Assembly (NCBI GenBank): GCA_017381935.1
Contig: JAFOBG010000056.1
Span: 1-59,428 of the forward strand
Reading direction: 5' to 3'
From: Alistipes sp.
GTDB taxonomy: Bacteria; Bacteroidota; Bacteroidia; Bacteroidales; Rikenellaceae
DNA length: 59,428 nucleotides
Shown here: one piece after another, positions 44,741-52,928 of the stretch
How the letters are laid out: each line of letters opens with the position of its first letter
How positions within the stretch are numbered: position 1 is the first letter of the stretch
Made by a program: the position numbers and the translations under genes
The notes under the pieces: generated by a model
Database searches by the model: none
Told to the model about the DNA's origin: nothing
What the model saw: the letters and a program-made list of their open reading frames with translations, nothing else

Positions 44741-45555
44741 TTATTATCCTTTTTCTTATTCCACAAATGTATATTTACACCAATGTTGATTTCGGCAAGA
44801 TTGAGGCCGAACTTTAGCTTAGAGAAGTCTCTCTTTCCGGTGTAATTATACGTGCCATCTAATTGTTGTATGTGCTTATATTGTAGTCCACCTAAACCAA
44901 ATGATACGCTTGCGCATACATTAGGGAAGATATATACAGCCAAACCCGGTGCAAATGTAAGGCTGAGACGGTAGTTGTCAGAGGTGGTAGTGTTGATAGT
45001 CTCACCTGACTTGTAACCGAATTTTGAACGGGACATCATGCCGGCAAGCTCCCACTCTGCAAACAATCCAAATCTGCCTTTGTTATCTAATGCCATATAT
45101 GAACGATGATATATGGCTACAGAGTATCCGATGCTATTGTAATTAATATTACTCAAAGATAGGCTGATGTCATTAGACTCTCCTAAGTTTAGTCCGGCAT
45201 TGTCCAAAACGCCGTCTGCATATGTATAGCCAAGGCGTACACCTATGGCGTGATTGTCGTTGTAGAAGAAACCATAATGAGGCTTTACGGTAAACATAGA
45301 GCCACGTAGATTGATATTGTCAATAATCAATCCGATATTACTATCTTCGCTGTCAAGTGTACCGTATGATACGGTAAGACCTAACATAGATTCGCCCTTA
45401 AAAACAAACTTATTACTATTTATCTCGCGGTCTATACGAGGGACTCTCTTCTTTTTGATTGTCTGACTCTGAGAGTCGAGAGTAATTGTACTCTCTTGCG
45501 CCCAAACAACTGTAACGGCGCAAATCAAGAGTAGGGTTGTTAATAACTTCTTCAT
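44737..45555 (-). CDS. outer-membrane beta-barrel protein, paralogue 1
   Basis: The 272-residue exported protein has a signal peptide (about 1-19) and then alternating hydrophobic and polar strands with aromatic ends, as expected for an outer-membrane barrel of 8 to 12 strands. The stretch LGESNDISLSL and GRFGLFAEWELAGMMSRSKF match the next gene's LGEGDAALNL and KRLGLFAEFQMAMGGSQSKF, so the two are paralogues. They probably anchor or export the lipoproteins of the same operon, though that is inference. Confidence 0.75.
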   Translation of the reverse strand: MKKLLTTLLLICAVTVVWAQESTITLDSQSQTIKKKRVPRIDREINSNKFVFKGESMLGLTVSYGTLDSEDSNIGLIIDNINLRGSMFTVKPHYGFFYNDNHAIGVRLGYTYADGVLDNAGLNLGESNDISLSLSNINYNSIGYSVAIYHRSYMALDNKGRFGLFAEWELAGMMSRSKFGYKSGETINTTTSDNYRLSLTFAPGLAVYIFPNVCASVSFGLGGLQYKHIQQLDGTYNYTGKRDFSKLKFGLNLAEINIGVNIHLWNKKKDNK

Positions 45556-45567
45556 TTGTGCCGATTT

Positions 45568-46374
45568 TTACAAGTAAAACGCAATACCCATTCCTATAGA
45601 AAGGATGTTAACTTTAAAATTCATCATGCTTGATGATGTCTCTCCGGTTGCAATTTGGTTATGGATTTGCTGTGTTTTAGAGTATCCTATACCAAGCATA
45701 CCTACATTTATCTCCAATGCCATATTGTTGGTTATAAATGCTACAATACCGGGATTAACACCCAAAGAGATGTCAATACCCTTTGAGTATGTTCCACGTA
45801 TTGGGGAACCCTCTGCAAATTTAGATTGAGAGCCTCCCATGGCCATCTGAAACTCAGCAAATAGTCCTAGGCGCTTATTGCGTCCAAGAGGAATATACTG
45901 CCTCCAGATTGCGGCAACGTTGTACGAATGTCTAAGCATATAGTAGTAGTCCACTCCTAAGTTTAATGCTGCATCGCCCTCTCCTAAGTGTAGCGATGCT
46001 GAATCCATCACTAAATGAGAACGACTATACATACCTCTTACTCCAATTATCGAGTTCGGTACTATTGAGTAGCCAATCATAGGACTAACTTTGACTGAAA
46101 AGCCCTTTGAGTTAATATCCTCGACAACTAAAAATTTATAGTCGGAGTTATTGTGGGTGGAGTAGGTTAAATTACCACCAAAAACCCACTGCCCTTTAGG
46201 AACAATATGGGTTTTAAGATCTGAGATACCTCTATTTTTGCGTTGCTCACTTTTGCTCAGTACACATTGGGTAGATTTCTCCTGCAATGTGAGAGTATCT
46301 ACACTTTGTGCCATTGCACAAAAACTAAGCAATGCTGTTGCGGCAAATACCGCCAATCTTTTGCTTAAATACAT
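45568..46374 (-). CDS. outer-membrane beta-barrel protein, paralogue 2
   Basis: The 268-residue exported protein (signal peptide about 1-22, ending CAMAQ) has the same barrel-like strand pattern and shared motifs as the gene 12 bases downstream. Sequence similarity is moderate, suggesting old duplication with separate roles. It is 65 bases downstream of the DUF4493/PCMD gene, the largest gap inside the operon. The stretch between contains an inverted repeat (CCCTCCCCT...AGGGGAG type) that might attenuate transcription. Confidence 0.75.
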   Translation of the reverse strand: MYLSKRLAVFAATALLSFCAMAQSVDTLTLQEKSTQCVLSKSEQRKNRGISDLKTHIVPKGQWVFGGNLTYSTHNNSDYKFLVVEDINSKGFSVKVSPMIGYSIVPNSIIGVRGMYSRSHLVMDSASLHLGEGDAALNLGVDYYYMLRHSYNVAAIWRQYIPLGRNKRLGLFAEFQMAMGGSQSKFAEGSPIRGTYSKGIDISLGVNPGIVAFITNNMALEINVGMLGIGYSKTQQIHNQIATGETSSSMMNFKVNILSIGMGIAFYL

Positions 46375-46439
46375 TCGTATTGAGTACTTTTTAGTTAAAA
46401 AATTCTGCCCTCCCCTAAAAAGGGGAGAGCAAAATTCAA

Positions 46440-48479
46440 TTAGTAAACAAACTCTACATCGTCAACATACATATAACTGTCAGTAGAACCGGTGAAGTAA
46501 TCACCATATCCTGAACAAGAGAATGTAAGAACAAGATATGTAGGTTTTGTAGTAACACCATCCTTATACTCGATTGGAATCTCCATAAGAGTCCACTCGC
46601 TTGTGCTCTGATGGCTCTCCCAAGAGGCCTTTGCAAGTACACCGGCAGTCTCAAATGTAGGAGCAAATAGTGTCTCAGACTTATTTGTATTTACGGTATA
46701 AGTACGATCTGTTAAGCAACAGTAAACCTTTGCAAGGTCAGTGCCTGAAGTGTGGTTACCCTCATTGATAGTTCCCTCATAGTTCTTCATCCAGAAACGG
46801 ATAGCCTTTGGACGAGCTGTAAAGTTGAATTTCTTACCGAAATATACAATACCACCCATACCATCGATCTTACCGAAGTTACCAACAAATAGGTTACCGG
46901 CTGCAAACTTACCAATACCTAAAACAGATGCCTTCATAGACTTCATATAAGCACTGTAAGTACCTGTTGCTCCCTGACGAACATCGGTTGACTCAGTAGT
47001 CAACTGACCTGCACCGATTGAAGCAGTTGCGTGGTTACCAGTATCCCAGAATAGATTGCTTGCATCAGCGCCAGGACATACAGCCTTATCTGAAGCTGTT
47101 GACCAAGACTCAAAGCCTGCATCAGGAATCTGAGTGCCGGCAGGGGTTGTAACGCTCAACGACTTACCTACCTGAGTATTGTTTGCAAAGAGTGCATACT
47201 CATAAGTCTTGCCTGCTGAGAAGTCTGTTGCACTTGCATTGTATGTATTTGCTGCACCTGCTGCAGATACTGCAAGCTGCTTCCACTCACCACCTGCAAT
47301 ACGATAGCCGATAGTTACACCTGAAGTGTAAGAGAGTGCTGAGAAGTCTGCAGTGTTGAACCACAAATCGTATGCATTGATAGGCAAAATTCCCTGAATG
47401 TTATATACACACTCCTGATAACCTACACCGCCACTTGCATCCTTAATACGGAAAGCGATAGTCTGATTACCACCATAAAGAGTAGCGAAGAACTGCTCAG
47501 AAAGATCTACAGAGTACTCCTTTGCAGATACCTTTGTTACAGCAATACCATCGTAAGTATTGCTCAAAAGCTCGTAAGTAGCATCTCCATAAGTAATATT
47601 GAGTTGTGTAATATTATCAAGTGCAGCTACCTTATAGGTACGAGTACCACTCTGATAGTTGTAAGGAGAATTTGCATCAAAACCAACACCCTTAACAGTT
47701 GGGTCTGGGCTGAATGCCACCTTATCATCACGATGCTCAACAGAGGTGTCAACAGTAGCAGAAATTATCAAACCACCAGGAGCATCCTTTGAGTACTTAA
47801 ACTTGAGGGTATATAGCTTCTGAGGCTCAACATCTGTAATAACGCCACTGAGTGTAATAGGCTCAACACCGTCAGTACCATAGAAATACCAGCTAAGAGT
47901 TGTGCTACCATCAGGCATGATGAAATAACCCTTTGAGCTATCGGTGTACTTAAGAGTAGGAACTTTGTTATTCTTTGCATCATCAAGGTTAAAGCTATCA
48001 GAAACGCAAACATAAGTGTAATACTCTGTAGTGAAACGCTTTGCAACAGTTGTATCATAAGCAACCTCTACAGGAATATTTACCAACTTACAGTCAACGG
48101 TAACATTCTCTACATTACCAGGGGTAATTGTAAAGTCCTGAGTGCCGGTATAATACTTCTCTGTAAATGATGCCAATACCTTCTCACCAACCTTTACCTG
48201 AGCACAGTAGTTATCTTTAATAAGCCAAATGTACTGTGGAATCTCAGCAAGAGAGGTGTACTTACGAACAAGTTCCTTATCGCCATCTTTTGCGTAGCGA
48301 TATATCTTCAACTCAAATGCAGCCTGAGGATCAACCTCTGCACGAGTTGACTCAAAATCAAGGCTGAACGAGATAACGCCCTCGTTTTCGCCCATATTTA
48401 GATTCTGCTCGGTTGTATTACAAGAGGCAGAAAGAAGCGCAAATGCAGCGCATGCGATAATATTAAATATCTTTTTCAT
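46440..48479 (-). CDS. DUF4493/PCMD surface lipoprotein
   Basis: The 679-residue protein has a lipoprotein signal (ending LSASC), an N-terminal DUF4493-like region (VISFSLDFESTRAEV..., about 30-230), an Ig-like middle part, and a C-terminal PCMD-like domain. The C-terminal domain has VLGIGKFAAGNLFVGNF and SGYGDYFTGSTDSYMYVDDVEF. It thus links the two families of the operon in one chain. A modular surface role is inferred. It lies 12 bases downstream of the preceding DUF4493 gene. Confidence 0.78.
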   Translation of the reverse strand: MKKIFNIIACAAFALLSASCNTTEQNLNMGENEGVISFSLDFESTRAEVDPQAAFELKIYRYAKDGDKELVRKYTSLAEIPQYIWLIKDNYCAQVKVGEKVLASFTEKYYTGTQDFTITPGNVENVTVDCKLVNIPVEVAYDTTVAKRFTTEYYTYVCVSDSFNLDDAKNNKVPTLKYTDSSKGYFIMPDGSTTLSWYFYGTDGVEPITLSGVITDVEPQKLYTLKFKYSKDAPGGLIISATVDTSVEHRDDKVAFSPDPTVKGVGFDANSPYNYQSGTRTYKVAALDNITQLNITYGDATYELLSNTYDGIAVTKVSAKEYSVDLSEQFFATLYGGNQTIAFRIKDASGGVGYQECVYNIQGILPINAYDLWFNTADFSALSYTSGVTIGYRIAGGEWKQLAVSAAGAANTYNASATDFSAGKTYEYALFANNTQVGKSLSVTTPAGTQIPDAGFESWSTASDKAVCPGADASNLFWDTGNHATASIGAGQLTTESTDVRQGATGTYSAYMKSMKASVLGIGKFAAGNLFVGNFGKIDGMGGIVYFGKKFNFTARPKAIRFWMKNYEGTINEGNHTSGTDLAKVYCCLTDRTYTVNTNKSETLFAPTFETAGVLAKASWESHQSTSEWTLMEIPIEYKDGVTTKPTYLVLTFSCSGYGDYFTGSTDSYMYVDDVEFVY

Positions 48480-48491
48480 ATCTCTGCCTTA

Positions 48492-50204
48492 TTATTGTTG
48501 TACAGTTGTAATCATAAGAGTCTTAACGGTTGTATTGCCGTCGTTATCGGTAACGGTCATGATAAAGTCATGATCACCAGAACCGGTCATGCTCAGAAGC
48601 GGAATAAAGTTGGTAATAGAGAACTCAACAGAAGTCTGATTCTTTACAGCATCACCTGTAGGGAAGCCCAAGTTGTTCATAGATGTAGCAATGCTTGATG
48701 TGTCGAAATTATCATCGACAGTAGAGTAAGAAGCATCTGGATCTGTAAGGTTAAGAACGTCGCACAGACCTACACCGCTCAACTGACTTGGAGTAAGTAC
48801 ATCAGATACAATCTTTACAGTGAACTCCTTAATTCCAGCAGTTGCAGATACTACAATATCAACAACAGTAGAGTTATTAACAGTATAGCGCTGGTCAATA
48901 TTGTAACCCTTCCAAACCACAGTAGGACCAACCTGCTCACCCTCGATAACGATAACAAGAGCCTTCTCTGTTGCACCACCCTGAGCATCGGTTACAGTAA
49001 ATGCAAAAGTGTGAGTACCAACAAACTCCTTAAGCAGTTTCATCTGAGCTGTAATGTCGTATGATACAGACTGCTTGCCCAATACCTGGTCGTTTACAGG
49101 CAGACCCATAAGCTTAAGAGCTCCAGATGCTGCACCTGCGTTACAGAGGTCTAATGAAGTACCGAGACCATACTCAGACAAAGATGCAATCATCTCAGCA
49201 TTTGTAGAAGAGATATTTGTAACCAAAGATGCAATTGTAGATTGAGTTGTAATATCAACAATAACATTCTTTGTGCAGTTTCCAGAGTTGTCGAAATCGG
49301 TCTGAGCGAGAAGCAACTCAGAGTCGATGTCGCCACCAACAAGAACTACAGTTGGCTTATCATCGTCATCAACCATAGTGTCCTCAGAGATGAGTTGAGC
49401 CAAGTCAAAAACGATATTTTCATCCACTACCCAACCATCAATAGTTACGCTGATAGAGATATTACCCTCGCCAGAGTACTCGATATAGAGCTGAATATCA
49501 CTATGCTGACCAGCCTTTACATCCTTAATAGTAGTTGTAAACTCAAATGCAGCAGGCTCTTTGCCCTCTTGAGTGTACATACCCTTTACAAGGACGTCAA
49601 TGTCGTTGAGAGCCTTCTCAGCCTTAAAATAACCAGAACGAGTCTCATCAACGCCAAATACCAAAGAAGAGCTACCTACAGTAAGTGTTGCAGTGGTATC
49701 ATCGCTCAAAGCGGCACGGAGGTCAGCAGAGTAGCTGATAGATGCCTGGATGTTCTGCAATGTACAAACAAGGTTTGTAAGAGATGTAGTCTCTTTACGG
49801 ATAATGGTAAATGGCTCTGTAAGACCATACTGAGGAGCATCAAATGCAGCCTGGTTGACCTCGCCTGAACACATCTTGAAGATATACTTACCAGCCTCAA
49901 GTTCAATTACATCAGCAGGACGTGAACCATATTTGAATGATGTTACAAGCAAAGAACCACTTTCGTCATAGATAGAACAGTCAAAAGTGTTGATGTCAAC
50001 AGATGCGCGAGTCGCCTGACTGCGAGTATCTACACCACCATCAACAGGCTTGTGATCTGTTACAAGCTCTACATTGAGAGCTGAGAGCTGGAGATAACCC
50101 ATATTTGCGCTTTTGTCGAAATTATCTACGCGCAAGCTCTCCTGGCAACTTACTGCCATAATAGCAGTGATGGCCAATAATAATGTGCTTTTCAGAAATT
50201 TCAT
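48492..50204 (-). CDS. DUF4493 surface lipoprotein
   Basis: The 570-residue protein has a lipoprotein signal (MKFLKSTLLLAITAIMAVSC), a DUF4493-like N-terminal part (GYLQLSALNVELVTDHK, TFDCSIYDESGSLL), and two repeated Ig-like units with a shared pattern (TLTVGSSSLVF..., LLKEFVGTHTFAFTVTDAQGG and LLSMTGSGDHDFIMTVTDNDG). It sits between two other DUF4493 genes with short gaps (14 and 12 bases). The N-terminal part is fimbrillin-like in layout. Confidence 0.78.
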   Translation of the reverse strand: MKFLKSTLLLAITAIMAVSCQESLRVDNFDKSANMGYLQLSALNVELVTDHKPVDGGVDTRSQATRASVDINTFDCSIYDESGSLLVTSFKYGSRPADVIELEAGKYIFKMCSGEVNQAAFDAPQYGLTEPFTIIRKETTSLTNLVCTLQNIQASISYSADLRAALSDDTTATLTVGSSSLVFGVDETRSGYFKAEKALNDIDVLVKGMYTQEGKEPAAFEFTTTIKDVKAGQHSDIQLYIEYSGEGNISISVTIDGWVVDENIVFDLAQLISEDTMVDDDDKPTVVLVGGDIDSELLLAQTDFDNSGNCTKNVIVDITTQSTIASLVTNISSTNAEMIASLSEYGLGTSLDLCNAGAASGALKLMGLPVNDQVLGKQSVSYDITAQMKLLKEFVGTHTFAFTVTDAQGGATEKALVIVIEGEQVGPTVVWKGYNIDQRYTVNNSTVVDIVVSATAGIKEFTVKIVSDVLTPSQLSGVGLCDVLNLTDPDASYSTVDDNFDTSSIATSMNNLGFPTGDAVKNQTSVEFSITNFIPLLSMTGSGDHDFIMTVTDNDGNTTVKTLMITTVQQ

Positions 50205-50218
50205 ATCTCGTATAATTT

Positions 50219-50974
50219 TTAAGCGTTAGGATTAAGCTCTTTCTCAATCTCGATAGTACCTAAAACAGTCTCATTGAGAGTTACTTTAACAGTTACACCA
50301 CCTACACTTGTCAAATCGTATGTGATAATGTAGCGTGTTGCAGGTGCAACAGTAGAAATAGACTGAGTGGCCAAAGTCTCGGTCTTACCCTCAGCAACAT
50401 TAGACTGGCGAATGCAAGTACAATCAATCTTTACACCCTTCTGAGCAGCGATAAAGAGGTGCTCATCCTGGTTTTCCTCAAGCTCGAACTCATTTGTTGC
50501 AGTGGTGAGCTTGAAGTTGTAAGTAGGGAAGTAGTTGCGGAATGCCTCTGTAGTCTTAATCTCTACAATAGCATTTGCAAGTTTTGCAGTCATTGCAACT
50601 TCGGTAGTACGGTTTCTATCAAGAACCTGTACGCTCTCAGATGCAGCAAAACAAGGCAAATTGTAGCCCTCCTTAGAACTGTCGCCATAGTTAATAGCAA
50701 CAGTGTACCAGCCGGCAGTGTAACGCTCATCATCAGAACGGTAGTCTGATAGACTGTCCCAAGACTTGCTAAAGTTTGTACCTGTAATTTTAAGCGAGAA
50801 ATCCGCTAACGCAGGGGTGGTAAGAGTAATACCATCTGCTCGAGTTGTTACCTCACCTGATACAGATGCGGTAATTGCAATTTTACCCTCACCTGCGAAA
50901 GTTTGCTCAGAAGAGTCCTTCTGACAACCTGCAAGCATTAAGGCAGAAATTGCGAAAAGAAATACTTTTTTCAT
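50219..50974 (-). CDS. DUF4493 lipoprotein, short
   Basis: The 251-residue protein has a lipoprotein signal (MKKVFLFAISALMLAGC) and one DUF4493-like domain (GKIAITASVSGEVTTRADGI, FSLKITGTNFSKSWDSLSDY), nothing else. It may be the minimal unit of the family. It follows the fimbrillin-like gene after 22 bases. Confidence 0.78.
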   Translation of the reverse strand: MKKVFLFAISALMLAGCQKDSSEQTFAGEGKIAITASVSGEVTTRADGITLTTPALADFSLKITGTNFSKSWDSLSDYRSDDERYTAGWYTVAINYGDSSKEGYNLPCFAASESVQVLDRNRTTEVAMTAKLANAIVEIKTTEAFRNYFPTYNFKLTTATNEFELEENQDEHLFIAAQKGVKIDCTCIRQSNVAEGKTETLATQSISTVAPATRYIITYDLTSVGGVTVKVTLNETVLGTIEIEKELNPNA

Positions 50975-50996
50975 AATTTTATAGAATTGTGTTTAG

Positions 50997-52793
50997 TTAT
51001 TGTGCGATAGATACGCGTATGTTGTCAAAATATAGGTAATAGTGTGCGTTATTTGATGTAATCCATGTCGATTGATTACAACAAGGAATCCAACATAGAC
51101 GAGTTGCAGAAGTACAACCAGTAGCTGTAAATGAGTATGTCGGGAATGTCGCACCAAAACTGTCGTTAGTATAGCTATTTGCAATGTTTGATGTGGTCAG
51201 ACAAAGACTGCTAAATTGGCCTGCAACACGGGAAGTATCATTAGAAACATTTCCGAATGCCTTAGTATTTACAACACCATTAATAGGACTATCCTCCGAT
51301 TGTGAGTGAGTACCGGCCATACAGAATACATTATTATTACTTCCGTATCCAGAGTCTACATAGGCTCCCATATCGAATTGCACTAATAGCTTTACACTCA
51401 CATTCGGTTTAAGTGCCTTTAATGCAGGAGTGTCAAGACGCCCATTTGAACGAGTTACACCCATAGTTGATTGATGGCGAACATTTACACGAAGACTTTG
51501 TCCTGCAACTCCCTTTACGTGAGCAGCGTTCCAACCTCTGACATTCATGTAGTCATTCAATAGCATACCATCTGCCGACATGAGGCTTTCAACTCTTTGA
51601 TCATCTTTTTCAAAATTGGTATGGATAGATGTAAAGTCCTCAAATAATAGATAAGGGACAACGGTGGTAAATTTATTTTGCTCATAAGGGGTAATATTGC
51701 TAAGAGTGATGCTATTCTCAACAATAGCATGATTACTCTCATAACGGAGATTATAGACTTTACCCTCTAATTGCTCTGCTGTAATCTCTCCGTTGATATA
51801 AATGTTATAGCTATTCTTACTATTTGCCGTAAGAGTCTTTGAGGTGTTGCTCTCTGTATCAGTGATAGTGAGAGTGTTAAACTGCTCTCCTAAATAGTTG
51901 TCTGTAATATCGATAGTAATAGTTGTCTTTAAAATGTCTGGTATAGGAATACTCATAGGGGATATATGAGATGACTGTACTGTTTTGTTAAGAGAGATAG
52001 TATGATATTTAGAGACAAACTCACCTGCAAATACACGATATGTAATATCTCCTGAGATTTGTGTTGGAAATATTGCAGCCCAAATATATCCGCCTGCTTT
52101 GTAACCCTCAGGAATGGTAATGGTCAATTTTCTGCTTGCATTAGTTAACGCCACAGGTGCTGTAGGGTCGGCAGCATCTATGATAACATCACCTACAACC
52201 TCTGTAGGGAAAGAGAACTCAATACGGTCAATGGGATTACCATCCAATTTACCGTCATTAGGAAGTGTAATGCGAAGTGCATGCATCTTATGCAAGAAGC
52301 GGAAGTCAATATCTACAATCTCACTACTTGTAAGCGATACGGCCTGAGTAGGAGTGGCAACCATAATGTCATTTTCTCCGGAGAAAGAGCTACCAACCTG
52401 CTCTGATGCAAGGGTATATGTCGCCTTTGTTCCTGAAACCGATTTCGGAATAGGATATGATGCATAGTAGGTATAGTTGCTACCCTGAAGCGGTGTGATA
52501 GATGCAGTAAATATTGCACGATCAAAGGTTTGAGTGAAGTTGATTAGAGAGAAAGTCTCTGCCTCCAAATCAAAATTACCCTCTTCATTAACTGCCCATA
52601 TAGCAATTTTGTCCCCTTTGCTCCAAACTGCAGAGTGGCCATCATCATCAATAGAGGTTCTACTATTGATATTAATAGATTGTCCTATCTTTACCTCTAT
52701 TTTGCCATTATGCTCCTCATTGAGTGGAAAGGACTCATTGTTGCATGATATAGCAAAAAAAACCAATAGGGTGTAAATTAAAATTCTTTTCAT
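50997..52793 (-). CDS. fimbrillin-like surface lipoprotein, first gene of the operon
   Basis: The 598-residue protein has a lipoprotein signal (MKRILIYTLLVFFAISC). A fimbrillin-like N-terminal domain is marked by ININSRTSIDDDGHSAVWSKGDKIAIWAV. Its C-terminal part (from about residue 390) resembles a jelly-roll carbohydrate-binding domain ending YLYFDNIRVSIAQ. I use the ATG at 52793; the frame is open 23 codons further but would run past the promoter element at 52813-52820. It is the likely pilus- or fibre-type component of the operon, by analogy only. Confidence 0.75.
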   Translation of the reverse strand: MKRILIYTLLVFFAISCNNESFPLNEEHNGKIEVKIGQSININSRTSIDDDGHSAVWSKGDKIAIWAVNEEGNFDLEAETFSLINFTQTFDRAIFTASITPLQGSNYTYYASYPIPKSVSGTKATYTLASEQVGSSFSGENDIMVATPTQAVSLTSSEIVDIDFRFLHKMHALRITLPNDGKLDGNPIDRIEFSFPTEVVGDVIIDAADPTAPVALTNASRKLTITIPEGYKAGGYIWAAIFPTQISGDITYRVFAGEFVSKYHTISLNKTVQSSHISPMSIPIPDILKTTITIDITDNYLGEQFNTLTITDTESNTSKTLTANSKNSYNIYINGEITAEQLEGKVYNLRYESNHAIVENSITLSNITPYEQNKFTTVVPYLLFEDFTSIHTNFEKDDQRVESLMSADGMLLNDYMNVRGWNAAHVKGVAGQSLRVNVRHQSTMGVTRSNGRLDTPALKALKPNVSVKLLVQFDMGAYVDSGYGSNNNVFCMAGTHSQSEDSPINGVVNTKAFGNVSNDTSRVAGQFSSLCLTTSNIANSYTNDSFGATFPTYSFTATGCTSATRLCWIPCCNQSTWITSNNAHYYLYFDNIRVSIAQ

Positions 52794-52812
52794 ATTTATA
52801 GCAATTGCGTTG

Positions 52813-52820
52813 CAAAAATA
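52813..52820 (-). promoter_or_regulatory. -7 promoter element of the lipoprotein operon
   Basis: On the minus strand TATTTTTG followed by CAAC matches TAnnTTTG exactly and lies 20 bases before the first start codon. Confidence 0.6.
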
Positions 52821-52880
52821 GGACATATACCTATATAATGAAAATATTTTCAACGAAACCACGATTTTTCCACATGAAAA

Positions 52881-52910
52881 AGCCGTTCTGACGGCTTAAT
52901 CAGAACGGCT
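52881..52910 (-). terminator. terminator of the S9 peptidase gene
   Basis: An 11-bp perfect stem AGCCGTTCTGA/TCAGAACGGCT is followed on the minus strand by TTTTTCATG. It separates the peptidase gene from the lipoprotein operon promoter downstream. Confidence 0.82.
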
Positions 52911-52928
52911 CTACTTGAAAAAATAACC

